A DNA stretch of 64,000 nucleotides, taken from Cochlodiniinecator piscidefendens (GTDB lineage: Bacteria; Pseudomonadota; Alphaproteobacteria; Rhodobacterales; Rhodobacteraceae). Under the pieces are notes generated by a model. That model was not told the origin of the DNA, made no database searches, and saw nothing but the letters and a program-made list of their open reading frames with translations. The stretch covers positions 26,344 to 90,343 of the forward strand of contig NZ_JAAOIE010000001.1 of the NCBI RefSeq assembly GCF_011326755.1, given 5' to 3'. Positions 1 to 9,891 of this stretch are shown one piece after another (the stretch's first letter is position 1; each line of letters begins with the position of its first letter). Both the position numbers and the translations under genes were made by a program.

Positions 1-3000
1 AGCTGTCGTTTCCTGCGCCTCCCAGAAGATAATCAGAGCCTGCGCTACCAGTTAGCTGTCCACCCGCCGAGCCCGCCATTTGAATACTGTTCAATACAGT
101 TCCATCAGCAAACTCGAACTCTTCGATGTATTGTCCCATTTGCGCGATTTCGTAGCGTCCACCGTCCCAGTTGATTTGCAATGCGACGCCCCAGCGGTTT
201 GCGTAGTCGTGGGTCGTGAAGGTGACGTCGCTGAAGTTGAGGTCTTCAAAAACGATCCGGTCATTGGTGCCGGTCAGCAAGCTTTCCTCTTCAGTGCCCG
301 TCCAAAGAAGGCCGCTGTTGGAATTGACGATGTAAGTGTCATTGCCATCGCCGCCGTTGAGATTGCTCCAAAGATTGGCATTACTGCTGTCGCCAGCTCC
401 GGTGTTCAGGACATCATCGCCGTCACCGCCGTTCAGCGTATCAGCACCAGCCCCGCCAATCAGCGTATCGTCACCACCAGAGCCTGATAGAACATTGCCC
501 CACGCGTTGCCGCGAAGGTAATCGTCAAACTCAGACCCAACAAGGTTGTCGATATCAACCAGATCAGCGAGTTCAGTCAGGGTGCTGCTGTCGTCGACGT
601 TGGTATCGTAGCCCGTCCAAACTTCCATGCCATTGTAGAAGTCTAATGCAGCCCAAATCGCGTGTTCATATCCGGTAAAGTCCGCTGTGTCTGATCCCAC
701 GCCACCGTTCAGCGTGTCTTGGCCTTCGGTGTAAAACAAGAAGTCATCACCATCGCCGCCGGAGAGACTGTCATTACCAACACCGCCGAGCAGGTAATCG
801 TCGCTATCGCCACCGTTCAGAGTGTCATTGCCAATGCCGCCCACAAGACGATCATTACCCGCGCCGCCAGACAACAGATCCGCTGCATGACCTGCGACCT
901 CAGCCACGTTATCAGGATTACCCAAAAGACCACTTTCAAAGAGACCTAGAGCTTCGCTCTCGGTTCCGGGCGCGGTGACGGTTGGATAAAAAGCGTGGAA
1001 CCCTGCGGCCTCTGTTCCTGCAACGCCAAAGTTTGCGTCGGTTGGTGTCACCAAAATCTCAATGGTATGGGTGCCAACAGCTAGGGTTACGCTCCCAGTT
1101 TGTGATCCACTGACCTCTGTGCCTGCGGTGCCAATATAGTTGCCGCCAATGTAAATAGCGGCCCCAGACGCAAGCCCTGTGTCAAAGCTGTAGGTGCCTG
1201 CCTCTGTAACAACAACGGTGCCGATCATGCGTACAGCGTAGCGTTCCCCATCACCGCCAAAGTAGCCGTCGATGCCACTGAGGTTTCCGGCGCCAGTATA
1301 ACCGTAGCCTTCGGCCGTGCCGCCAGAGATTGTACCGGGGGTGAGCATATCAGTGCCAGACGCATCAGCGGCGCCGTCAAGATATTCAAAGAATAGCGTG
1401 CCGGTGTTGTCAACGCCGCTATCGCCGATCAAAACATCATTGCCCGCGCCACCGCTGATTGTGTCAGTGCCTTCGCCGCCAAGCAAAACGTTATTGGCGG
1501 AATTGCCAACAATCGTATCCGCTAAACTGGTCGCATTGATGTTTTCAATACTGCTGATGGTATCCCCTTCGGCGTCACCACCGGATAGGGTGTTGGTTGC
1601 AAGGTTCACCGTGATCGCAGCACTTGACGCTGTGAAAACCGCGCTATCAATGCCGTCACCGCCTGAAAGTACATCTGCCCCAGCGCCGCCAATAAGCAGA
1701 TCGTTGCCATCACCGGCATCAAGCGTGTCATCACCTTCGCCGCCCTGTAAAGCGTCATTACCAGTGCCTGCAATCAGGTTATCATTGCCGTCACCGCCAA
1801 ACAAACGGTCTGCGCCAGCACCCCCAGTAAGGTGATCGTTGTCATCCCCACCATAGAGTTCATCATCACCGTGGCTGGCTGTCAGCGTATCCGCACCCGC
1901 GCCGCCAAACAGACTATCATTGCCGTAGCCACCGGACAGGTTGTCGTTGCCATCTCCACCGTTGAGGATGTCATTGCCGTCGCCACCGATAAGTGTATCA
2001 ACCCCATCGCCACCATCAAGATAGTCGCGTCCAGACCCACCGTTTAGCGTGTCAGAACCTTCCCCTCCATAAAGAAGGTCTTCGCCATCTTCGCCTGAAA
2101 GATTATCATTACCTTCGCGTCCAGCGATGTAATCTCCGCCAGTGCCTGCTGTGATAACATCATTACCTTCGCCGCCATCTAACGTGTCAGAGCCGCTGCT
2201 TCCGGTGATGCTGTCATTGCCCGTGCCACCATTGATATTGTCGTCGCCCGTACCACCGTTGAGTGTGTCATCCCCAGCTTGGCCGTTAATTTGGTCATTA
2301 CCACTTCCGCCAAAGAAGGTTTCTGCGCCCTGGGCATAATAAGCAACGCGCGTCACCTGATCGCCGGAACCAGTTTCATGCGAATATTGATAAGATCCAA
2401 CAAAGATGTCATCACCGATTCCGCCATCCCATGTTGTGAAGCTCCATTGGTTCGTCACAGTGGTTGAAGCCAGCGTTCTGATAAACGTATCTGTGCTGTC
2501 TTCTGTTGCGCTGATCCCAGCAAGGGATTGCGTAGAGGAATCGCCAGTGAACACAATGTTTTCAACATGCAGAAGGTCGAGATATTGATCGCCGTTGGAA
2601 GCAATGTATTGGCCTATACCTCTAGTGACATTGCCATATACCGTTATATGTTCACCGTCATCATTAGTTCGAGACCCAGTTTGTTCCCAAGTGGTCGTAA
2701 CACCACTCCGAATATCCCAATCGGCTGCTGTTCCGCTCAGATAAACGGTGTCATCGCCCAATCCGCCTTGGACGATCTCATAGCCATCATCGCCTGAGAT
2801 ATAAAACGCGTCGTCGCCATCGCCGCCATAAAGCTCATCATCGCTGGCCCCATCGTAAAAGATGTCATTGCCATCGCCACCCCGGAGTTCATCATCGCCA
2901 GATCCGCCATTCAGCGTATCATTGCCGTCACCACCGGTTAGATTGTCGTCGTCATCGCCACCACTGAGCGTATCGTCGCCATCACCACCGTCGAGCACAT

Positions 3001-5252
3001 CATCACCGCTACCACCTGACAGCGTGTCATTGCCCGCATCACCCAGCAAATAATCGCCTTGGGCATTGCCATTCAGCGCGTCATCGCCAGTCCCGCCAGA
3101 GATAAAGTCGCTGCCAGTTCCGCCAGTCAACAGGTCGTTGTCAGACCCGCCAAGCAGGCTATCGTCGCCGCGCCCGCCCGTTAAGGTATCGGCACCCGCA
3201 TCGCCGGACAGAACATCATTGGCGTCACCGCCAGTGATTTGGTCGTTGCCTGCACCACCGTAAATCGAAACCGCCTCTGTGCTACTCGCAGCGGTAAAGC
3301 TATCATTGCCACCGCCGCCTTGGGCCGCTTCAAATCCTGTTGCGGTCAAATTTAGCGATACTGCGTCATCTGAGGATACAATCGCCATATCAACGCCAGA
3401 TCCACCAAGCACCGAAGTATCATCGGCATCAAAGAAAATCAGATCATTGCCTGCGCCGCCGTCGATAACATCAGCCCCAAGATCGCCCGAAAGTGTATCG
3501 TCAGATGCGCCACCTCGGATGGTATCGTTTCCGTCGGCCCCGGAAATTTGTACAGAATTTGTTGCAGCGCTCGCGTCAATATCATTGTCGCGCCAATCTC
3601 CAACCGCTCCGTCCAACGAATTGGTGGCGAGATTCAGATGCCCGGATGTAAAATAAGAGGTGTCGCCATAACGCAGGGTTTGCCCGCTTTCGAATTCAAT
3701 GGCATAGCCGTAATCGGTTTCAACACGCCGCCAGCCTAAGGCCGAATAGGACAGAGCCATATCGCCAACACCGCCGGTAACGGTTTCGCCATCCATCACA
3801 AAGCTTGCCAACCCAAACAACGTATTGCCAAACACCGTCACATCATCGGTATCGTCGCCAAATGTCCCGCCGTCGTCATAGGTGAGGTTGATTGAGGTGA
3901 TCCCCCAATGCGACAATGTCCGCAGCTCCCCATCATCGGTTTCGCCGTCTTGATCAAGGTCTTGCCAAATCCGCAGCTCATCCCAAACATCATCCTGATC
4001 GTTCAGAACGCCATCGCCATTGCTGTCAAACGCACGCCCCAACCCCTGAAGGTCAGAATCCCCTTCGTTCCCCCACATCGAAAACGCAACTTCACGTGTT
4101 TGGTCAATAACGCCATCCCCGTCGCCACGAGTGCCGTCAGAGTTCAAATCAAGCACAAGAAAGCCGTCATCCGCAGCCGCCCAAGTTGTCTGCTCAAGAT
4201 ACCCATCTTCGTCCCAATCAAAAAACACGTCCGCGCCGTAATTGATCTCAACACCATCACCATCAAGATCAAAAACCAATGGTTGGATGCCAGTATAATT
4301 TGGATTTGCCGGAAGGCTTGGGTTTGGAGTGCCCGTTCCCGCACCTCCGCCCCAATTTCCGGGTGATGGAAAGGATCCCGTCGAAATTGGTTGCCCGCCA
4401 CCATTTGACCCAACACCACCCCCTACATTTGATCCGCCAACCGGTGAGCCACCAATAGATCCCCCCCCCGCTTGACGACCCACTAGATGAGTCATTATCC
4501 CACGGATCGTTGTCACCTCCAGTGTTGCCACTGGGCGAAGCGCCATTGGTTGTCGGGTTACCCCATTGATCTTGTCCACGAGGGTCATTGACGAGATCCT
4601 CTTCGACCTGCTGCCTCCGGCGCTCGACTGCTTCTTCCCAATCAAATATCGTAGATGTTTCTGCATCTATGGTGTTTAGGGCACGTAGTTGTTCAACCGT
4701 TAACACATCAATTGACCGAATGCCTGTAGGGGTTAAGTCAAAAGCAAAACCAGCATGTCCCTCAACGTTTGTCGAGGTGGTTGCCGGGCTGAAATGCCCA
4801 TCTCCCGTAAATCCTATGTGCGTTCCTTCTTCATCATCTATAGTCACCCCGACCGAACCTTCTGCACTAAGCCCAAAAGCGCCCCAAGGGGTTTCATAAT
4901 GGGCTCCTCTAATGTAGCCTAATCCTATAGATAGGCTTTCTAAATTAACGCCAACACCCGGTTCATAACTGACCTCGACATCGATCTTGACACCGGCTGC
5001 CACAGAAATACTTCCCTCAAACACTCCTGTATCAGGTGTATATCCGACTTCAGCACCTACGCCTACGCCTAGTGGGTTCCCACCTCTAATGCTGAAATTG
5101 TCTACGTCGAATCCGGTAGTTAGTGTAGTGTTGCTATAGTCAGAGTTGCCACCCAGTGTTGTAATTCCACTTGTGATAGATATACCAACATGGTTATTCC
5201 CAAATCTAATGTTATCTCCGGTTCCTTGTGAACCACCCATAGATCCTGTCAT
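1..5252 (-). CDS. Giant RTX (hemolysin-type Ca-binding) secreted protein; 3' end outside window, frameshifted at a G9 tract
   Basis: Predicted type I-secreted, calcium-binding surface or extracellular protein. ATG at 5252 follows an AGGTG ribosome site. The first ~260 residues are Gly/Ser-rich beta-type sequence unlike RTX. The frame breaks at the G9 run (4461-4469) and the neighbouring frame stays open to base 1. After the break come an EF-hand-like block typical of large RTX proteins (about 4290-3700; DLDGDG, DSNGDG, DLDQDG loops), dense GGxGxDxL nonapeptide arrays (about 3560-2780, 2340-1440, 900-690 and 520-380), a non-repeat spacer (2770-2350) and a PA14-like beta segment (about 1420-960). 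The C-terminal secretion signal would lie left of base 1. It starts 3 nt after the stop of the small membrane protein gene, so it is probably last in a leftward operon. Substrate or target is not deducible. Confidence 0.9.
4461..4469 (-). other. Homopolymer G9 (C9 on plus strand) at the RTX reading-frame break
   Basis: Nine identical bases where eight would keep the N-terminal domain in frame with the RTX domain (codons AGC GGG GGG GGA TCT). With nine, the upstream frame runs on to a stop at 4269 with an atypical Trp/Cys/Lys-rich tail. Either a sequencing or assembly indel, a fixed mutation, or a slippage-prone phase-variation tract. Confidence 0.9.
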
Positions 5253-5255
5253 GAA

Positions 5256-5510
5256 TCACCTATCTTTTTTATTTTGTTTTAAACGTTTGTAACCGCTAGA
5301 AATTGAATATCCGCTCCACCCGGCCAGCGAGAGCAAGAATATAGCTCCGGTATTTGCAACGATAACACCGTGATTTGGCCAAATTTGGAATGCGCCCACA
5401 ATAATTAGAAATCCACCTAAGTACATGGTTGGTATCAATAAAAAGGTACTGACAGGTTTACGTTCAAATCTATTTCTTAAATAAAAAAAGCTACGCTTTA
5501 GCCGATCCAT
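5256..5510 (-). CDS. Small two-TM membrane protein
   Basis: 84 residues from the ATG at 5510, chosen because GAGGTAAGC sits directly before it; a GTG at 5573 would add 21 residues but has no clear ribosome site. A basic N-terminus (RLKRSFFYLRNRFERK) is followed by two hydrophobic segments (about residues 23-44 and 50-70) separated by WPNHG, and a lysine-rich tail. It lies between the Hint-domain gene and the RTX gene, 3 nt from the latter, so it is very likely co-transcribed and translationally coupled. No family recognised; a role in handling or immunity for the secreted protein is only inference from position. Confidence 0.6.
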   Translation of the reverse strand: MDRLKRSFFYLRNRFERKPVSTFLLIPTMYLGGFLIIVGAFQIWPNHGVIVANTGAIFLLSLAGWSGYSISSGYKRLKQNKKDR

Positions 5511-5647
5511 GCTTACCTCATATATATTTTTACCCACCGGAACGCGGTTAAAACTCTTGTAGACTCTGTTCACGAATTGTACGCAAATGTCAAATTACAA
5601 CTTTAACAATATGCATATGACGCTCGCATACCAATCTGCTCCCATTC

Positions 5648-6946
5648 TCAGTAAGCGAAAATAGCCTCCAGCGTCACATCTGAACGCTCAAGAATGTAAT
5701 CTTCCGGCTTGGGTAGATCTTTGCCATAGACATAGGGAAACAAGAATGTTTGCTCCCGAAGCGTTCCGTCTTCGCCCTTCATCATTCCGACCATATAGCC
5801 ATCGTCGGAAACCCGCCAACCTTCGGTCGCGGCCAGCTCCATCAAAGATATATATTGCCCGTCGGACCGAATGATCTGCGTTCCAAAACGTATTTTACCC
5901 GGCTTAGGGTCCGTCCAAGTCCCATCTGACCTTTGCTGGGTGGCGGAGGCGTGGATCACCATGTCGCCCATTGAGCCAACCTCACAACAAGTGGCCGCGC
6001 GCAGCATCGTCCCATCGGTGCGCAAAATATCCATGATCGGAACATGATGGCCTTTGAATTTGCCATCAGCACAGTAATACGCATGACCCGGGGTGACACC
6101 CGTGTTCCAGAAATCCAACACATGCGTCGCCATATTAGTCATTGTGCGCGTTACAGGCTTAGGCGCGAGCCTGCCTTTGTCGTCATAAGCGACAACCAGG
6201 TCACCAACCTTTATCTCGGAAATTGGTTTCTCCCAGACCTTCGAGAGCACAAGCCGCTCGTCGTATGTGCCGTCAGCGCGTGGTTTGATCGATGGATCAA
6301 GAGGCCACATCTGTATCGGCGTATCGGATTTGAAGCAGTGAACGCTGACACTTGGCACATTCGGGTGGTATCCGAATCTTTCAGTGTATTCCCATCCGGG
6401 AGCAGGTAGTTCAAAAATATCGTCAACTATTGGATTGATCTGGCCGTACCCGTATGCGTCCGCGCTGGCGATAATTTGGTCATGCATAAGCCGAGCGAAT
6501 GCGTTGCTGTTGTGTATGAATAGATCGTTAACACCTCGCATATCATCCAGAACACCAGAGAAAACGCTGTTCGGCATCATGGCGCTGCCCTGCATAAGGA
6601 CACCGACTCCTAGTCCAGCTCCAATGCTTGGCGGAAGTTCGTATTCCCCTCCTCTGGTCCAAGAGTCGATTGCAGCTGAGAATGCTTCGTCCAGTAGTTG
6701 TTGGGCTTGTGCTTGGCTCAAATCCGTAGCAAATGACTGTGGATTGTCATTTACTACGCGATCTGCCGCTGATCCAAAAGTAACATCGAAAGAGCCAAAA
6801 ATTGATTCAAAATCGGCTGTAAGCTCGACAGAAGCGCCCCGTGCGCCGCTCGGGTCATATATTGCAATAGGAGTGTGTGTGAAGCCTGATCTAATACCAC
6901 CAGCTTCTACTTCGTCCTCTTCTACTCGAATGCCCTATCCAGTCAT
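5648..6946 (-). pseudogene. Hint (hedgehog/intein-type) domain protein with amber codon at position 4
   Basis: The 432-codon frame starts at ATG 6946 with an AGGA ribosome site about 8 nt upstream, but codon 4 is TAG (6937-6935). The rest is open to 5648; a TTG at 6721 could start a 357-residue product. The C-terminal half carries a Hint autoprocessing fold: catalytic-type Cys in HCFKSDTPI, then PISEIKVGDLVVAYDD, block-B-like TPGHAYYC, and HHVPIMDILRTDG. The N-terminal half (TPIAIYDPSG near the start) is unrecognised. Hint domains of this kind in Roseobacters sit in secreted or surface proteins near RTX genes, as here. Gene order (anchored protein, Hint, two-TM, RTX) suggests one operon. Whether the amber codon kills the gene depends on use of the internal start or on suppression. 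Confidence 0.7.
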
Positions 6947-6962
6947 TTTAAAATCCTATCCA

Positions 6963-7394
6963 TTATAATATGAAACCCCAGTAGCCGTTGTTTTGAGACG
7001 TCCCCAAAAGTTGATCTCCGCGGAATATCCAGAGATATCGGTAAGTATGATGAAATCTCAAAAAGCCAAAAACGTAAACATATTCTAGCCGACTTGATCT
7101 GAGGAGAGAGCAGTAAGATTCATCGCAGTTGTCCAATAACTCGATAGGCGCACCGGGAAATGTCGGAAGCGGAGAAATAGCAGGGGTTCCTGAGATCACT
7201 CGAAATCGGTCGTAGCTATATTCGTATAGCGTATAATCGAATCCGAGTTTTTCCAGCTCTCCCACGATGGCCTGAGTATCTTCCCCAATAGGAAATTGAG
7301 CATCTAGCGTTGATAGATAATGGTCAGGTTTGCTCTTGTTCCAAGAGACAAAGAGAAAAGCGGATGTAGAAATGGCAATTAAGAGGATTGACAT
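6963..7394 (-). CDS. Unrecognised small membrane-anchored or secreted protein
   Basis: 143 residues from ATG 7394. The frame extends upstream to 7619, but the hydrophobic run MSILLIAISTSAFLFVSW makes a good signal or anchor segment if translation starts here; an upstream TTG at about 7424 is an alternative. The mature part contains IGEDTQAIVGELEKLGF, a PLPTFPGAP loop and a C-x4-C pair (DNCDESYC), ending in an aromatic-rich tail (LRFHHTYRYLWIF). It ends 16 nt before the Hint gene start, so it probably heads the same leftward operon. No family recognised. Confidence 0.5.
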   Translation of the reverse strand: MSILLIAISTSAFLFVSWNKSKPDHYLSTLDAQFPIGEDTQAIVGELEKLGFDYTLYEYSYDRFRVISGTPAISPLPTFPGAPIELLDNCDESYCSLLRSSRLEYVYVFGFLRFHHTYRYLWIFRGDQLLGTSQNNGYWGFIL

Positions 7395-7932
7395 CTGCTT
7401 CAGCGTTGCGTGAATTTTTGTCAATTCGTTAGCTTTCGGATTAAAAACACGCTGTAGCCCTATGTTGGTACATATCTGAAACGGTCTTTTTCGTTTTGTG
7501 AAATTTGCGTAGGAATATTGAAAGACTAAGATGTTACAGAATCTTAAACCTAATCGTTCGGTGTTTTGGTATGTTATTCTATAAGGCCAACCGTTAACTT
7601 GAAACACCGATAAAACCACCCTTCCACAAATCTCAACCTCAGATCAGACATTGCGACCTGTGCCGTTTTACCTGTATCAGGTGGGCCCCACTGCCACGCT
7701 CAGAAAGCGCGAGCATCCCAAAGAAGTAGGTGAATTTTGTAACGGCAGAATTCGTTTTTTCAAAATTGAAACCTTATATGGCTTTTCGAGATGTTAACCA
7801 AAATCATTGATATCCGTCAGGTTCAATTTAAGGGTGAGTGATCGAGAGCTTTAGCCGCTTAAACTCCTATGGAAAAGCTGATCGCGCTTTGGATGATTTC
7901 GCTGCATTACACGGGATGATTGTAGGCGGCGA
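7395..7932. other. Intergenic stretch, no gene seen
   Basis: AT-rich sequence between the secreted-protein cluster and the metallopeptidase gene. It presumably holds the promoter of the leftward operon. I see no convincing ORF, RNA gene or strong terminator; the 79-codon plus-strand frame running into the metallopeptidase gene is an antisense shadow. Confidence 0.5.
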
Positions 7933-8988
7933 TCACGTATCGATAGGTGAAAAGAATTTGGAAGCCCACCTTGACGATTTGTCAGGTTGCGAATGCATTT
8001 TGTGCTTTAGTGTAATCAACTCTCGGGCACCGATGGTGTTCAAGTTATCAGGGTTGACGTCTAGCTTTGTGGTTTGAATGTCGCTGAAGAACTCTCCTGC
8101 ATCGCCCAAATCATCAATGATGGATTGAGCGGACACAACTCTTGCAAGCGAAACCGCATCAAAGAACGCAGGCACTGCGACTTGTGTGACGAAGCGTGTC
8201 GTTTCTTCCTCAGACACTGCTTCGGCAGAGTACCCCTCGCCATTTGTGGCGTCTTGTAAATTGGGGTGAGCTGACAGCGTCGGCATATCTATGACGTGGC
8301 CCAGTAACTGGAACATGCGGGTTGCGGCTTTGGGATGTGTTGCACCATGGGGGTAATTTGAACTGTCGGCGCGCTCAATCAACATCATCATGGCTGAGAT
8401 GGCGGCGATGCGTGCGCGCAGGGAAAGCCATTCATCTGGGGAGTATGCGTCGAGCAGCATTTCCGTGGCATCGTGATCGGCCTGCATTTCAAATATCAAG
8501 CCAGACGCTGCACTCGCTGAGGGATGGGTTTCGGAATGCTCCGCTGTCCGTTTGACCAACCCATGCTCTTTGTTGGAGCCTGTCATGGACAGGTTTGGCT
8601 CGTGCTGATTGTCGAAGTGCCCCATCTGGAAATGATGCAGTTCATGCAGCATGAGCCAGACGAGGCCGATGTGTGTCATGGCTCTAGCGTCCGTGCCAAT
8701 GGCTTGCCCAAAACTTGCAACGAAGCCTTCATCATTAAATGCGGAAGTCCAGAGTTTCGCCGTGCCGTCAGCCGTTCCCGTGCTCACCCGAATGCGGAAT
8801 ATGTCGCCGTCCATTTCCGCCATGGCCCAGAACTCAGGATCATCAACGACATCAAGAATGGGCGCGATGGGGAATGCCTCTCCCATCGTTTCAGTGTATT
8901 GCGCCAGCGCCGTATCAAGGGCGCGTTTCAATTGTTGCTTCACATCAGACATGCCGGATTTGTCGCAGAGATGCACCCGATCTGCCAC
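7933..8988 (-). CDS. Putative HExxH zinc metallopeptidase (Lit/U49-like possible)
   Basis: About 351 residues from GTG 8988, or 339 from ATG 8952; neither has a strong ribosome site. The zinc signature is MLHELHHF (residues about 113-120), with HELHH giving two His ligands and the catalytic Glu. FEMQADHDATEML about 50 residues later supplies a plausible glutamate ligand, the gluzincin arrangement. No signal peptide or TM segment, so cytoplasmic. The layout recalls phage-exclusion Lit (peptidase U49) and related stand-alone metallopeptidases, but the assignment is tentative. The gene is solitary, with a 19-bp palindrome 55-75 bp upstream, next to conjugative-type anti-restriction sequence. Confidence 0.6.
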   Translation of the reverse strand: MADRVHLCDKSGMSDVKQQLKRALDTALAQYTETMGEAFPIAPILDVVDDPEFWAMAEMDGDIFRIRVSTGTADGTAKLWTSAFNDEGFVASFGQAIGTDARAMTHIGLVWLMLHELHHFQMGHFDNQHEPNLSMTGSNKEHGLVKRTAEHSETHPSASAASGLIFEMQADHDATEMLLDAYSPDEWLSLRARIAAISAMMMLIERADSSNYPHGATHPKAATRMFQLLGHVIDMPTLSAHPNLQDATNGEGYSAEAVSEEETTRFVTQVAVPAFFDAVSLARVVSAQSIIDDLGDAGEFFSDIQTTKLDVNPDNLNTIGARELITLKHKMHSQPDKSSRWASKFFSPIDT

Positions 8989-9043
8989 CCTGCAAATGAG
9001 GTCAATGATCCCAAAGGGGCCGGTTAAGAGTTACCGCAAGATG

Positions 9044-9062
9044 GAGGTGGTAGTACCACCTC
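9044..9062. promoter_or_regulatory. Palindromic operator candidate GAGGTGGTA-g-TACCACCTC
   Basis: Perfect 9-bp inverted repeat with a 1-nt centre, 55-75 bp upstream of the leftward metallopeptidase start. The size and position suit a dimeric repressor site. No regulator gene is adjacent to confirm it. Confidence 0.45.
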
Positions 9063-9067
9063 ACTTG

Positions 9068-9386
9068 ACAAGGGGGCTGCTGCGCTCCCCCGTTGTATCC
9101 CCCAAAGCTGATGGCTGAAATCGGTATTGAACCCATCCCAGCCATGCAAACATATCGTTGTTTGATTACTCGTTAGGGAGATTCCATCTCTCCCCAACAC
9201 CCCATAGGTCAACCGTCCGCCGATTGAATGCCGCCAGCGTGATCGACGCTGAACCCGACCAAAGGGACTGCCGCATCCCCTTGAAACCCGCTCGCAGGGC
9301 TTGGAGAGTTGCCTCTCCACCTGCACCGAACCATGCACAATCCTTTGGTGATTGATCGCCAATCGGGGGAGATTGTCTTCTCCCCC
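9068..9386. repeat. Series of four G/C-arm hairpins upstream of the ardA fragment
   Basis: Hairpins at 9068-9096 (GGGGG...CCCCC with ACAA/TTGT extension), 9176-9194 (GGGAGA/TCTCCC), 9303-9318 (GGAGAG/CTCTCC) and 9365-9386 (GGGGGAGA/TCTCCCCC) lie in a stretch without a believable ORF. Leaders like this precede anti-restriction genes in conjugative leading regions, where folded single-stranded DNA can act as promoter. That role here is inference. The whole stretch 8989-9582 otherwise holds no gene I can support. Confidence 0.45.
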
Positions 9387-9582
9387 AATGCCCCCATGAC
9401 GGCTAGGGCTGTCGCCCTCAAGCGGATCAAAGGGTGGGGTCTCGCCATGCTCGCTTCACGATGTTGCAGCTCCGCGTGACTGCGATCCTGCTGCGCACCT
9501 TTGATCCTTGAACACCCGCTCCTCGGCGGAAGCCAGACGGTTGCAGGCGCAACCCGTCAGAACAAAGAAGAGGAGTAAGACA

Positions 9583-9891
9583 ATGCCGCAACTACATGCA
9601 CAACCATACGATATTTCCGCCAATGGTTTCTACTTTGAGAGCCTTGAAGAATATGCAGCCAAAGCCGCGAACAATAAAGATGATTACGGCGATCCCGTCG
9701 AAGAATATGAACTTCAGTTCATTGATGGCGATCATATCGACTGTGATCTGGCCAAAGCATGGGGGATCAATCAGACCAATATCGGGCCGTATTTCGATGC
9801 CTGCGAAAGCTGGGACGATCACGACAAAACGGTATTCATCATTGCCGTTACCCTAGGCTCATTTCCATCACTTTGGCTGCTGCGATGTTGA
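9583..9891 (+). pseudogene. ardA: Antirestriction protein ArdA, 5' fragment
   Basis: ATG 9583 has a good AGGAGTAAGACA ribosome site. Residues 1-~86 match the N-terminal half of alphaproteobacterial ArdA (HAQPYDISANGFYF, DDYGDPVEEYELQFIDG, KAWGINQTNI), an acidic DNA-mimic that blocks type I restriction during conjugative entry. After FIIAV (about 9842) the sequence abruptly becomes MFS transporter DNA in another frame and the ORF ends with a short foreign tail at 9891. About half of ArdA is therefore missing and function is unlikely. The join marks a deletion or recombination point. Confidence 0.75.

Noticed and set aside
80-3739. Many plus-strand ORFs rich in Ser-Leu-Pro-Ser-Pro-Pro-type repeats
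   Set aside because: Antisense shadows of the minus-strand GGxGxDxL RTX repeats; no ribosome sites and the pattern follows the repeat codons.
7838-8077. 79-codon plus-strand ORF at the end of the metallopeptidase gene
   Set aside because: Mostly antisense to the metallopeptidase C-terminus and no ribosome site.
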